A stretch of 64,000 nt of DNA from Rhodoblastus sp963704565 (GTDB taxonomy: Bacteria; Pseudomonadota; Alphaproteobacteria; Rhizobiales; Beijerinckiaceae), in assembly GCA_963704565.1 (NCBI GenBank), contig OY969917.1, positions 1,488,001 through 1,552,000 of the forward strand. The letters run 5' to 3'. Both the position numbers and the translations under genes were made by a program. The notes under the pieces are model-generated. The model did not search any database. It was given only the letters and a program-made list of their open reading frames with translations, and was not told the origin of the DNA. Position 1 is the first letter of the stretch. Every line of letters begins with the position of its first letter. This document shows positions 51,539 to 59,677 of this stretch, piece after piece.

Positions 51539-51799
51539 ATGCCTGCACCCGCCGCCCGCCGCTCCGCGTCGAGCAAAGCCGCCGCCCCCGCCAAACGCGC
51601 CACGCCCGCGAAACGCCAAATCGCCACGAAAAAGCCCGCCCCGGGGCCATCGGCTCCAAGGGACGCGGTCATCGCCCGGCTGGCCTATTTCTTCGCCGAA
51701 GCCCGCGGCTTTGCCCCCGGCAAGGAACTCGAAGACTGGCTCGCCGCCGAAGCCCATTACGAAACCATGCCGGAAATGCAGCGCGTCGCCGCTCTTTGA
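51539..51799 (+). CDS. DUF2934 family protein
   Basis: An 86-residue protein with a basic Ala/Lys/Pro-rich N-terminus (AAPAKRATPAKRQIATKKPA) and a C-terminal DUF2934 motif (VIARLAYFFAEARGFAPGKE-LEDWLAAEA). Function unknown; the basic tail could bind nucleic acid. GGAGG lies upstream of the ATG. Confidence 0.75.
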   Translation: MPAPAARRSASSKAAAPAKRATPAKRQIATKKPAPGPSAPRDAVIARLAYFFAEARGFAPGKELEDWLAAEAHYETMPEMQRVAAL

Positions 51800-51814
51800 G
51801 CGGCAGCTATGATT

Positions 51815-51853
51815 CCCTCTCCCCGCTTGCGGGGAGAGGGTCAGGGTGAGGGG
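51815..51853. repeat. Simple REP-like palindrome
   Basis: Stem CCCTCTCCCCGC-TT-GCGGGGAGAGGG (51815-51840) with tail TCAGGGTGAGGGG. It is followed, 70 bases on, by a head-to-head nested unit. Confidence 0.85.
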
Positions 51854-51920
51854 CTGGGGCGCTGGCCTCAAAGTCATCAGGAAGGCTGCCCTGCGAGGGG
51901 CGATCAGCTTCGCGGCTAAC

Positions 51921-52004
51921 CCCCGGCCCCTCACCCCAACCCTCTCCCCGGCATAGGGCGTCCGCAAGGACGCCCGTCTTTCGACGGGCTATGCGGGGAG
52001 AGGG
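51921..52004. repeat. Nested REP-like palindrome near ntrC
   Basis: Tail CCCCTCACCCCAAC, outer arms CCCTCTCCCC / GGGGAGAGGG (51940-51949, 51995-52004), and in the loop a perfect inner T-palindrome CATAG...CTATG (51952-51993) made of two small hairpins GGCGTCC-GCAA-GGACGCC and CGTC-TTTC-GACG closed by the CATAG arms. Confidence 0.88.
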
Positions 52005-52019
52005 AGAAAACCCGACTCT

Positions 52020-52106
52020 TCATTCGCCATCCAGCAATTTCGCGACCAGCGCGTCGATTTTTTGCGCGTGGGCGTTTGAGTTTGCGCCGTGGCGCGCAAA
52101 TCTCAC
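52020..52106 (-). CDS. Possible 28-residue ORF coupled to ntrC
   Basis: GTG at 52106 overlaps the ntrC stop as GTGA and opens a 28-codon frame encoding a basic N-terminus (RFARHGANS) and an amphipathic helix (NAHAQKIDALVAKLLDGE). The 4-base overlap would allow reinitiation. There is no known counterpart that I recognise, and chance is a fair alternative. Confidence 0.3.
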   Translation of the reverse strand: MRFARHGANSNAHAQKIDALVAKLLDGE

Positions 52107-53584
52107 CGCGACGAGCGCATCAGCCTCACATCGAGGTCGCGCACTTTCTTGCGCAGGGTGTTGCGGTTCAACCCCAGAAGTTCGGCCGCCTTGATCTGGT
52201 TGCCTCTGGTCGCCGCCAGCGCGATCGAGATCAGCGGATATTCGATCTCGCGCAAAATACGGTGATAGAGGCCGGGCGGCGGCAGTTTGTCGCCATGAAG
52301 CTTGAACAGGTCGGCGAGGTGGCGTTCGACCGCCATGCTCAGGGATTCGTCGAGGTCGCGCGACGGCGCGCCGGCGGGCGCCGCGCCCGAGGGCCCCGCG
52401 AGGAAGGAGCCGGTCTCGCGCGAAATGTCGAGGCCCAGTTCGCTGACCACGATCTGCTCGGAAATCATCTCCTGCGGATAGAGCGCGGCGAGGCGGCGGA
52501 CGAGATTTTCCAGTTCGCGGATATTGCCCGGCCAGCGGTAGCGCTTCATGCGCTCCAGCGCCGCCGGCTCCAGCGATTTCAGCGGCAGGCCCTCGTTCAC
52601 GGCCTGGGCGAAGAAATGCCGCGCGAGATCGCCGATGTCCTCGGCGCGCTCGCGCAAGGGCGGCAGGCGTAGCGGCACGACATTGAGGCGGAAGAACAGA
52701 TCCTCGCGAAACAGGCCCTGCTGGATGAGGATGCGCAAATCCTTGTTGGTCGCCGCGACGATGCGGACATTGGCCTTGATCGGGGTGCGGCCGCCGACGG
52801 TGGTGTATTCGCCCTGCTGGAGCACGCGCAGAAGCCGGGTCTGGGCCTCCATCGGCATGTCGCCGATCTCGTCGAGAAAGAGCGTGCCGCCCTCGGCCTG
52901 TTCGAAACGGCCGACCGAGCGCTGGCTGGCGCCGGTGAAGGCCCCCTTCTCGTGGCCGAACAATTCGCTTTCGATCAGGTCGCGCGGAATGGCCGCGACA
53001 TTGATGGCGACGAAGGGCCCCTTCTTGCGCTTGCCGTAATCGTGCAAGGCGCGGGCGACCAGCTCCTTGCCGGTGCCGGATTCGCCGGTGATCATCACCG
53101 TGAGATCGGACTGCATCAGCCGCGCCAAAGCGCGATAGATGTCCTGCATGGCGGGGGAGCGCCCGATCAGGGGCATGCCATCGATTTCCTCGGGCTCCGG
53201 GGCGCGCGAGCGGTTTTTCGGCTCGCTCAGCGCCCGGCCGACGACGGCCAGCAGCTCCTTCAGGTCGAAGGGCTTGGGCAGATATTCATAGGCGCCGCGC
53301 TCGGAGGCCTTGATCGCGGTCATGAAGGTGTTCTGGGCGCTCATCACGATGACCGGCAGATCCGGCCGCGCCTTTTTCACCCGGGGCAGAAGCTCGAAGG
53401 CGTTTTCGTCCGGCATGACCACATCGGTGATGACCAGATCGCCCTCGCCCGCCTGTATCCAGCGCCACAAGGTGGCGGCGGCGCCGGTGGTGCGCACTTC
53501 ATAACCCGCCCGCGTCAGCGCCTGACCCACGACAGTCCGGATGGCCGCGTCGTCATCCGCCACGAGAATATTGCCGGTGGGCAT
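52103..53584 (-). CDS. ntrC: Nitrogen regulation response regulator NtrC
   Basis: A 493-residue sigma-54 activator. Receiver domain with phospho-acceptor D54 (LVITDVVMP), AAA+ domain with Walker A GESGTGKE and the sigma-54 loop ELFGHEKGAFTGA, and a C-terminal Fis-type helix-turn-helix (NQIKAAELLGLNRNTLRKKV). Phosphorylated by NtrB, it activates nitrogen-assimilation genes. It starts 26 bases after ntrB in the order dusB-ntrB-ntrC; ntrYX, often next, are absent. Confidence 0.96.
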   Translation of the reverse strand: MPTGNILVADDDAAIRTVVGQALTRAGYEVRTTGAAATLWRWIQAGEGDLVITDVVMPDENAFELLPRVKKARPDLPVIVMSAQNTFMTAIKASERGAYEYLPKPFDLKELLAVVGRALSEPKNRSRAPEPEEIDGMPLIGRSPAMQDIYRALARLMQSDLTVMITGESGTGKELVARALHDYGKRKKGPFVAINVAAIPRDLIESELFGHEKGAFTGASQRSVGRFEQAEGGTLFLDEIGDMPMEAQTRLLRVLQQGEYTTVGGRTPIKANVRIVAATNKDLRILIQQGLFREDLFFRLNVVPLRLPPLRERAEDIGDLARHFFAQAVNEGLPLKSLEPAALERMKRYRWPGNIRELENLVRRLAALYPQEMISEQIVVSELGLDISRETGSFLAGPSGAAPAGAPSRDLDESLSMAVERHLADLFKLHGDKLPPPGLYHRILREIEYPLISIALAATRGNQIKAAELLGLNRNTLRKKVRDLDVRLMRSSR

Positions 53585-53610
53585 TCAAAAACCTCCAAGA
53601 CCTTGCAAGT

Positions 53611-54771
53611 TCAGGCGACCCGGACGGAATAAACGGGCATCAGCACCCGGAAGAGCGTTTTTCGCGGATGGGATTCGCATTCGATGACGCCCCCGTGATC
53701 GCCGACGATCTTCGCCACCAATGCAAGACCGAGGCCAGAACCTGAAGCCTTGGTGGTGACAAAAGGATCGAACAGATGGGACATCATATCCTCCGGAACG
53801 CCGGGGCCGTTGTCGCGCACGCAGAATTCCAGCGGCAGGCTGACCGGCGTCGCCTTGCCCGGAGCGCGGAGGCTGACGCCGGGCTTGTAGGCCGTGGTCA
53901 GCTCGATCTCGCCGTCCAGAGAATCCTCGCCGATCGCCTCGGCGGCGTTCTTGACCAGATTGAGGAAGACCTGGACGAGTTGGTCGCGGTTGGCCAGCAC
54001 CGGCGGCAGCGACGGGTCATAGTTCTCGACGAAGCGAATCCGGCGGGCGAAACCGGCCTGGGCGACGCGCCGCACATGATCGAAAATCTCGTGAATGTTG
54101 ACCGGGCCGCGCTCGACCGGGCGTCCGTCGGAAAAAGCCTCCATCCGATCGACCAGCGACACGATGCGGTCGGTCTCGTCGCAGATCAGGCGGCACAGGG
54201 CGCGGTCGTCGTCATTCACCGCCGTGTCGAGCAATTGCGCGGCGCCGCGAATGCCGGACAAAGGATTCTTGATTTCATGGGCGAGCATGGCGCCCATGGC
54301 CGAGAGCGAGCGCGCCGCGCCGCGATGGGTGAGCTGGCGGTCCATCTTGTCGGCGATGGTGCGCTCCTGAAGCATGATCACCACGCCGTCGGCGATATTG
54401 GGCAGGGGCGCGATGTGAATGTCGACATAACGCTCGACCCCGATCTTGGGCGTGCCGAGATCGACCCGATATTCGTTGATCGGGGCGCGGCGCTGGCGGA
54501 CCATGTCGACCGCCGAAATCAGCGGCGAGCCAAAGGGCAGAAGATCCTGAAACTTGATTTTTTTCAGGCTGTTACGCGACATGTCGAAAAACAGCTCCGC
54601 CGCCGGATTGACGTCGCGGATCGCGCCGTCGCCCGCCACCGACAGCAGGGGATGCGGCAAGGCGTTGAGCAATTGCGCCGCGGGGCAGTCGCCCGCCGCG
54701 CCCAGCCCTGCCAATTCCTCAGGCGCCTTTTGCGCCAGAATGCCTGTTTTTTGCGCAATTTTGCTTTTCAT
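53611..54771 (-). CDS. ntrB: Nitrogen regulation sensor kinase NtrB
   Basis: A 386-residue soluble histidine kinase/phosphatase: PAS domain (about residues 30-140), HisKA with the phospho-histidine in LAHEIKNPLSGIRGAAQLLD, and an ATPase domain with NLVKNAAEAIGE, FCVRDNGPGVPEDM and SGLGLALVAKI. It senses nitrogen status through PII proteins and controls NtrC. Its ATG overlaps the dusB stop (ATGA). Confidence 0.96.
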   Translation of the reverse strand: MKSKIAQKTGILAQKAPEELAGLGAAGDCPAAQLLNALPHPLLSVAGDGAIRDVNPAAELFFDMSRNSLKKIKFQDLLPFGSPLISAVDMVRQRRAPINEYRVDLGTPKIGVERYVDIHIAPLPNIADGVVIMLQERTIADKMDRQLTHRGAARSLSAMGAMLAHEIKNPLSGIRGAAQLLDTAVNDDDRALCRLICDETDRIVSLVDRMEAFSDGRPVERGPVNIHEIFDHVRRVAQAGFARRIRFVENYDPSLPPVLANRDQLVQVFLNLVKNAAEAIGEDSLDGEIELTTAYKPGVSLRAPGKATPVSLPLEFCVRDNGPGVPEDMMSHLFDPFVTTKASGSGLGLALVAKIVGDHGGVIECESHPRKTLFRVLMPVYSVRVA

Positions 54772-55829
54772 GCCGCCTCCGTCTCGGGCTCGCGCGCATA
54801 AAGGCGGTCGAGAAGGGCGAAAACCTCCGCCGCGTCCTCGCTTTCGACCAGACGCCGCCGCGCCGCCGCGTCCAGCCCCAAGCCCGCTTGCGCGGCGACA
54901 TCGGCATAAGCCGCGAGATGTTTGCGAGCGTGGCGCAGGCCCTGGCGCTCACCCATCAGCTCCAGCAAAGTCGCCAGATGTTCGCGCGCCGCCGCGCGCC
55001 GCGCCTGGGCCGGGACTGGCGGCCGGGCCTGGCCGTGGCGCAGGAAATGCGCGATGTCGCCGACCAGCCAGGGCCGCCCGAGTGCGGCGCGGCCGATCAT
55101 CGCGGCTTGCGCGCCCGATTGCGCGAGCATGTCGCGGGCGTCTTGCGGCGAGCCGCAATCGCCATTGGCGACCACCGGAATTTTCACCGCCGCGCGGACC
55201 GGGCGGATCGCCGCCCAATCCGCCGAACCCTTGTAAAACTGGCTCCGGGTCCGGCCATGGACGGTGACCATGGCGGCGCCTTCGGCCTCGGCGCGGCGGG
55301 CGAGTTCCGGCGCGTTGAGCGAAAATTCGTCCCAGCCTAGCCGCATCTTGACGCTGACCGGAACGGTCACCGCGCGAGTCACGGCCGCGATCAGGCGGGC
55401 GGCGAGATCGAGATCGCGCATCAAGGCCGCGCCGGCGGCGCCGCCGACCACCCTTTTCGCCGGGCAGCCCATATTGATGTCGATGAGATCGGCGCCGGCG
55501 TCTTCGATTTTTCGCGCGGTCGCCGCCAAACTGGCCGGTTCGCGCCCGGCGATCTGCACGGCATGGGGCGACACGCCCTCGCCCAGGGCGCGGGTCAGGC
55601 TTTCGCGACCGAACTTTCCCGCATTGCCGCCGGCGGCTTGAGACAAGTCGTCGCTCGCCACCATTTCCGAAAAAGCCAGCCCGGCGCCGAAACGCCGCGC
55701 GAGGCGGCGCATGGCGAGATCGGTGATCCCGGCCATGGGCGCGAGAAAGGCCGGCGCATCGATGGCGATCGCGCCGATATGCAGCGGCTCGACCGCCAAG
55801 CTTGTGCCTATTTTGTGAGCAATCAACAT
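54768..55829 (-). CDS. dusB: tRNA-dihydrouridine synthase (NifR3/DusB)
   Basis: A 353-residue FMN-dependent enzyme that reduces uridines in tRNA. Motifs: FLAPMAGITDLAMRRLARRF, DLIDINMGCPAKRVVGGAAG with the catalytic cysteine, VHGRTRSQFYKGSADW, and VVANGDCGSPQDA. It is first in the dusB-ntrB-ntrC operon typical of alphaproteobacteria and is divergent from ispDF. Confidence 0.95.
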   Translation of the reverse strand: MLIAHKIGTSLAVEPLHIGAIAIDAPAFLAPMAGITDLAMRRLARRFGAGLAFSEMVASDDLSQAAGGNAGKFGRESLTRALGEGVSPHAVQIAGREPASLAATARKIEDAGADLIDINMGCPAKRVVGGAAGAALMRDLDLAARLIAAVTRAVTVPVSVKMRLGWDEFSLNAPELARRAEAEGAAMVTVHGRTRSQFYKGSADWAAIRPVRAAVKIPVVANGDCGSPQDARDMLAQSGAQAAMIGRAALGRPWLVGDIAHFLRHGQARPPVPAQARRAAAREHLATLLELMGERQGLRHARKHLAAYADVAAQAGLGLDAAARRRLVESEDAAEVFALLDRLYAREPETEAA

Positions 55830-55953
55830 CGTGCCGTCATTTTAGCCATTTTTTTTGGCGCCGCAATATCAAAACGCGCAAAGATCGCGCAGGGCGTTTG
55901 ACCTTGTCGCGGATTCGCGCGACATGTCGCGGCGCGAAAACAGGCGGGAGCAT

Positions 55954-57162
55954 ATGGCCGAGGACAAGGTGACGAGCGACGCTTTTTTCCTGGTCGTCGC
56001 GGCGGGACGCGGCGCGCGCGCCGGCGCCGGCGGCCCGAAGCAATATCGCGAACTCGCCGGCCGCCAGGTTCTCACCCGCACCCTCGAAGCCCTGCTCGGC
56101 GGCGCGCCGGACGCGCGGGCGCTGTTGGTGATTCACGCCGACGACCGCGACCTCTATCAGGCCGCCGTCGCCCCGCTCTCCGAAGATTTTCGCGCACGAC
56201 TTTTCCCTCCGGCCATCGGCGGCGCGACGCGCCAGGACAGCGTCTGCAACGGGCTGGAGGCTCTGGCGGCCCTTGGCGTCGCGGAGGGCGCCGCCGTGCT
56301 GATCCATGACGCGGCGCGGCCTTTCGTGCGGCCGGAGCTGATCGCCCGCGCCCGCGCCGCGGCGCATGAAAAAGGCGCGGCCATTCCCGGAATCGCCGTG
56401 ATCGACACGATCAAGCAGGTCGCCGAGGATTGGCGCATCGTCGACACGCCAGAACGCGCCGCCCTGCGCGCGGCGCAGACGCCGCAGGCTTTCCGTTTCG
56501 GCCTGATCCTGGCCGCGCATCGGGCCGTCCGGGCCGACGGCGGCCGCGAACTGACCGATGACGCGGCGGTCGCCGAATGGGCCGGACATTGCGTCTTCGT
56601 CTTTCCCGGCGAGGCGGAAAACGTCAAGCTCACCACCCCCGACGATTTTTTCCGCGCGGAGGCCAAATTGCTCGAAAATCTGCCCGATATCCGCACCGGC
56701 CAGGGTTTTGACGTCCACGCCTTCGGCGACGGCGACCATGTCTGGCTCGGCGGGGTGAAAGTGCCGCACGACCATGGGCTGGTCGGCCATTCCGACGCCG
56801 ACGTGCTGCTGCACGCCATTACCGACGCGGTGCTCGGCGCGATCGCCGACGGCGACATCGGCGCCCATTTCCCGCCCAGTGATCCGCAGTGGCGCGGCGC
56901 CTCGTCCGACCGCTTCCTGCGCCATGCCGTCGAGCGCGTGGCGGCGCGCGGCGGAAAACTCGCCCATATCGACGCCACTTTGATCTGCGAACGTCCCAAG
57001 GTCGGGCCGCACCGCGAGGCCATCCGCGCGCGGATCGCGGAAATCGCGCAATTGCCGCTCGACCGGGTCGCGGTCAAGGCGACGACCACCGAGCGATTGG
57101 GTTTCACCGGGCGCCAGGAAGGCATAGCGGCTTTGGCCATGGCGACGGTTCGGCTGCCTTGA
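55954..57162 (+). CDS. ispDF: Bifunctional IspD/IspF (MEP isoprenoid pathway)
   Basis: A 402-residue fusion. Residues 1 to about 235 are IspD (FLVVAAGRGARAG, GGATRQDSVCNGL, HDAARPFVRPE, FRFGLILAAHR), making CDP-methylerythritol. From about 245 it is IspF (TGQGFDVHAFGDGDHVWLGG; HSDADVLLHAITDAVLGA; ADGDIGAHFPPSDPQWRG; TTTERLGFTGRQEGIAALAM), forming the cyclodiphosphate. The zinc ligands DxH and H in IspF are present. ATG at 55954 follows GCGGGAG. Confidence 0.96.
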   Translation: MAEDKVTSDAFFLVVAAGRGARAGAGGPKQYRELAGRQVLTRTLEALLGGAPDARALLVIHADDRDLYQAAVAPLSEDFRARLFPPAIGGATRQDSVCNGLEALAALGVAEGAAVLIHDAARPFVRPELIARARAAAHEKGAAIPGIAVIDTIKQVAEDWRIVDTPERAALRAAQTPQAFRFGLILAAHRAVRADGGRELTDDAAVAEWAGHCVFVFPGEAENVKLTTPDDFFRAEAKLLENLPDIRTGQGFDVHAFGDGDHVWLGGVKVPHDHGLVGHSDADVLLHAITDAVLGAIADGDIGAHFPPSDPQWRGASSDRFLRHAVERVAARGGKLAHIDATLICERPKVGPHREAIRARIAEIAQLPLDRVAVKATTTERLGFTGRQEGIAALAMATVRLP

Positions 57163-57179
57163 AATGGTTGGGAGGCGAG

Positions 57180-57698
57180 ATGCAGGATGAAATGATCACT
57201 CTGGCGCGGCGCGTGCTCGACGCCTGTCGCGCGCGCAATCTGAAGATCGCGCTCGCCGAATCCTGCACCGGCGGGCTGGTCGCCGCCGCCCTGACCGAAA
57301 TCGCCGGCTCCTCGGATGTTTTCGAGCGCGGCTTCGTCACCTATAGCAACGAGGCCAAGCAGGAGATGCTCGGCGTCCCCGCCGCGCTCATCGCCGCCCA
57401 TGGCGCGGTGTCGCCGCAGATCGCCGAGGCCATGGCGCTCGGCGCCCTGGACCATTCGCGCGCCCAGATCGCCCTTTCGGTGACGGGCGTCGCCGGCCCT
57501 GGCGGCGGGTCGGCGCGCAAGCCGGTCGGCCTGGTCCATTTTGGCCTCGCCCGCGCCGAGCGCCCGACTTTGCTGGTCGAGAAGCGCTTTTCGGGCGCCG
57601 GCGGCGCCATGCTCTCGCGCGAAGAAATCAGGCGGCAGGCGGCGCTGACCGGCCTGCGCCTGCTGCTGGAAGCCGCCGAACCGCAACGTTACGCCTGA
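57180..57698 (+). CDS. CinA C-terminal-type nicotinamide-nucleotide amidase
   Basis: A 172-residue CinA/PncC protein: KIALAESCTGGLVAAALTEI (catalytic SCTGG), GFVTYSNEAKQEMLGVP, ALSVTGVAGPGGGSARKPVG and GLVHFGLAR. It deamidates NMN to NaMN in pyridine-nucleotide recycling. Only the C-terminal domain is present, as in many PncC proteins. GGAGGCGAG precedes the ATG, 17 bases after ispDF. Confidence 0.93.
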   Translation: MQDEMITLARRVLDACRARNLKIALAESCTGGLVAAALTEIAGSSDVFERGFVTYSNEAKQEMLGVPAALIAAHGAVSPQIAEAMALGALDHSRAQIALSVTGVAGPGGGSARKPVGLVHFGLARAERPTLLVEKRFSGAGGAMLSREEIRRQAALTGLRLLLEAAEPQRYA

Positions 57699-57713
57699 CG
57701 CGGGGAGGCGGAT

Positions 57714-59272
57714 TTGGCAAATCATCTTTTCGATCTGATCGCGTCGCGCGTTCCCGATCCGGAAAAAACCTTCCTCCAGACGCTCGACGGCGAATCCATT
57801 TCCTATGGCGACATGCTGGCGGCCAGCGCGCGCTACGCCAACGCCCTGCGCGCGCTCGGCGTCGAAGCCGGCGACCGCGTGGCGATGCAGATGGAGAAAT
57901 CCCCCGCTTTTCTGTTCGTCTATCTCGCCTGTCTGCGCGCCGGCGCGGTTTTGCTGCCGCTCAATATTGCCTATACGCCGCATGAAATCGGCTATTTCCT
58001 CGGCGACGCCGGGCCGAAACTGCTCGTCTGCGACACCCCGCGCGCCGAGTCGCTGCGCGAGGTCGCGGCTGAAGCGCGAGTCCGCATCGTCGCCCATGGC
58101 GCCGGACAGGATGGCGAGCTTGGCGAACTGGCCGCGGCCGCCGCGCCGGATTTCGCCAATGCGCCGCGCGTCGCCGACGACCTCGCCGCGATCCTTTACA
58201 CGTCCGGCACCACCGGCCGCTCCAAGGGCGCGATGCTGTCGCACGACAATCTCGCCTCGAACGCGCTCACTCTCGTCGATTACTGGCGCTTTACCGCCGA
58301 AGACTGCTGATCCACGCCTTGCCGGTCTATCACACCCACGGCCTGTTCGTGGCGACCAACAATATTCTGCTGTGCGGCGGATCGATGATCTTTCTGCCGA
58401 AATTTTCCGCGCCGCAAATCCTCGAAGCCATGAGCGCGCGGCCCGGCTTGTTGCGCGGCACGGTTCTGATGGGCGTGCCGACCTTCTACACCCGTCTGCT
58501 CGACGAGCCCGGCCTGAGCCGCGACGCCTGCGCCCACATGCGCCTGTTCATCTCCGGCTCCGCGCCTTTGCTCGCCGAAACCCACCGCGATTTCGCCGCC
58601 CGCGCCGGCCACGCCATTCTCGAACGCTATGGCATGACCGAAACCAACATGAACACGTCCAACCCCTATGACGGCGAGCGCATCGCCGGCACGGTGGGCT
58701 TTCCCCTGCCCGGCGTGTCGGTGCGGGTGATCGATCCCGAAACCGGCGCGGGCTTGCCGGCCGGCGAAATCGGCATGATCGAGGTGAAGGGCCACAATGT
58801 CTTCAAGGGCTATTGGCGCATGCCGGAAAAGACCGCGAGCGAATTCCGGCCCGACGGCTTTTTCATCACCGGCGACCTCGGGACGATCGACGCGCGCGGC
58901 TATGTGCGGATCGTCGGGCGCGGCAAGGATCTGATCATCAGCGGCGGGCTGAATATCTATCCCAAGGAGGTCGAGACTGAAATCGACTCGCTTCCCGGCG
59001 TGGCCGAGAGCGCGGTCATCGGCCTGCCGGACCCCGATTTCGGCGAGACGGTCGCGGCGGTGGTGGTGCGCGAAAAGGGCGCTCGCCTCGACGAGACCGC
59101 GATCCGCGCCGCGCTGCAAAGCCGGCTGGCCAAATTCAAATGGCCGAAGCGGATATGCTTCGTCGAAGACCTGCCGCGCAATGCGATGGGCAAGGTGCAG
59201 AAGAATCTTCTGCGCGAGATATACGGGGCGAGTCCTTCTCCCCATAGGGCGTTCGAAAGAACGCCCGTCTGA
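57714..59272 (+). pseudogene. matB: Malonyl-CoA synthetase / acyl-CoA ligase with a frameshift
   Basis: Two frames together give a ~517-residue ANL-superfamily ligase close to MatB. Part 1 (57714-58310) contains LYTSGTTGRSKGAMLSHDNL, then stops after FTAEDC. Part 2 resumes in another frame with LIHALPVYHTHGLFVATNNI and continues through LERYGMTETNMN, FFITGDLGTIDARGYVRIVG and NAMGKVQKNLL (catalytic Lys). Adding one base near 58306-58312 joins them seamlessly (AED-C-LIHALPVYH), so one nucleotide is missing. The last ~14 codons are made by a REP-like repeat. The start is TTG 57714 after GGGGAGG. A sequencing error is the main alternative. Confidence 0.88.
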
Positions 59273-59295
59273 CGATGGGCTATGGCGGGAGAAGA
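59234..59295. repeat. Nested REP-like palindrome at the 3' end of matB
   Basis: Outer half-stems CCTTCTCCCC and GCGGGAGAAG with an inner T-palindrome (59243-59284, CATAGGGCGTTCGAAAGAAC to CTATG). The matB stop codon is inside. Confidence 0.85.
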
Positions 59296-59391
59296 GCCTG
59301 CCCCCGGGCTTGACCCGGCGGGTGGCTCGCGTGCGGCGCGAGACGGAAGGGGTCGCGGGCGGCCTCGTCGAGACGCCCTGACGTTGAACGC

Positions 59392-59420
59392 AAAAAAACC
59401 GCCCCGCGCGAGCGGTGCGG
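59392..59420 (-). terminator. Intrinsic terminator of pqqA
   Basis: On the minus strand: CCGCACCGC (59420-59412), loop TCGC, GCGGGGCGG (59407-59399) with one internal mismatch, then seven T (59398-59392). Confidence 0.82.
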
Positions 59421-59480
59421 CCAAATCGGGCAAGCAGCATATCGGCGCGGCAGGGAGGATCGCCGCGCCGGAAAAGGTCT

Positions 59481-59558
59481 TCAGATTTCGGCGGACATAT
59501 AGGAAGTGACTTCCATGCCGCAGCAGATTTCGCAAACTTCCGGAGCAGTCCAGGCCAT
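59481..59558 (-). CDS. pqqA: PQQ precursor peptide PqqA
   Basis: A 25-residue peptide starting MAWTAPEVCEI and containing GMEVTSY, with Glu16 and Tyr20 spaced exactly as in known PqqA (E-V-T-S-Y), the two residues that PqqE crosslinks to build pyrroloquinoline quinone. W3 and the C-terminal SAEI also match. It ends earlier than the 29-residue Methylorubrum peptide and has cysteines at 9, 12 and 13. GGGAGAA lies just upstream of the ATG and a terminator follows, so it is a single-gene unit; pqqBCDE are not in the window. PQQ serves methanol and other quinoprotein dehydrogenases. Confidence 0.93.
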   Translation of the reverse strand: MAWTAPEVCEICCGMEVTSYMSAEI

Positions 59559-59677
59559 AGCTTTCTCCCGTGAGTAAACTTGATTGTACGTTTGAAGCGT
59601 CAAGGACGCATGGTTTCTTATAAACGCGGATCGCGCCGCAGGAGTCAGGCTCCGGCGAGAAATTTGTAAGATTATTG
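59559..59677 (-). promoter_or_regulatory. Probable pqqA promoter region
   Basis: This 119-bp AT-richer stretch separates the response-regulator stop from pqqA, both on the minus strand. It includes TTGACG (minus strand, about 70 bases before the ATG) and TACAAT nine bases on, but the spacing does not make a sigma-70 pair, so only the region is called. Confidence 0.4.
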
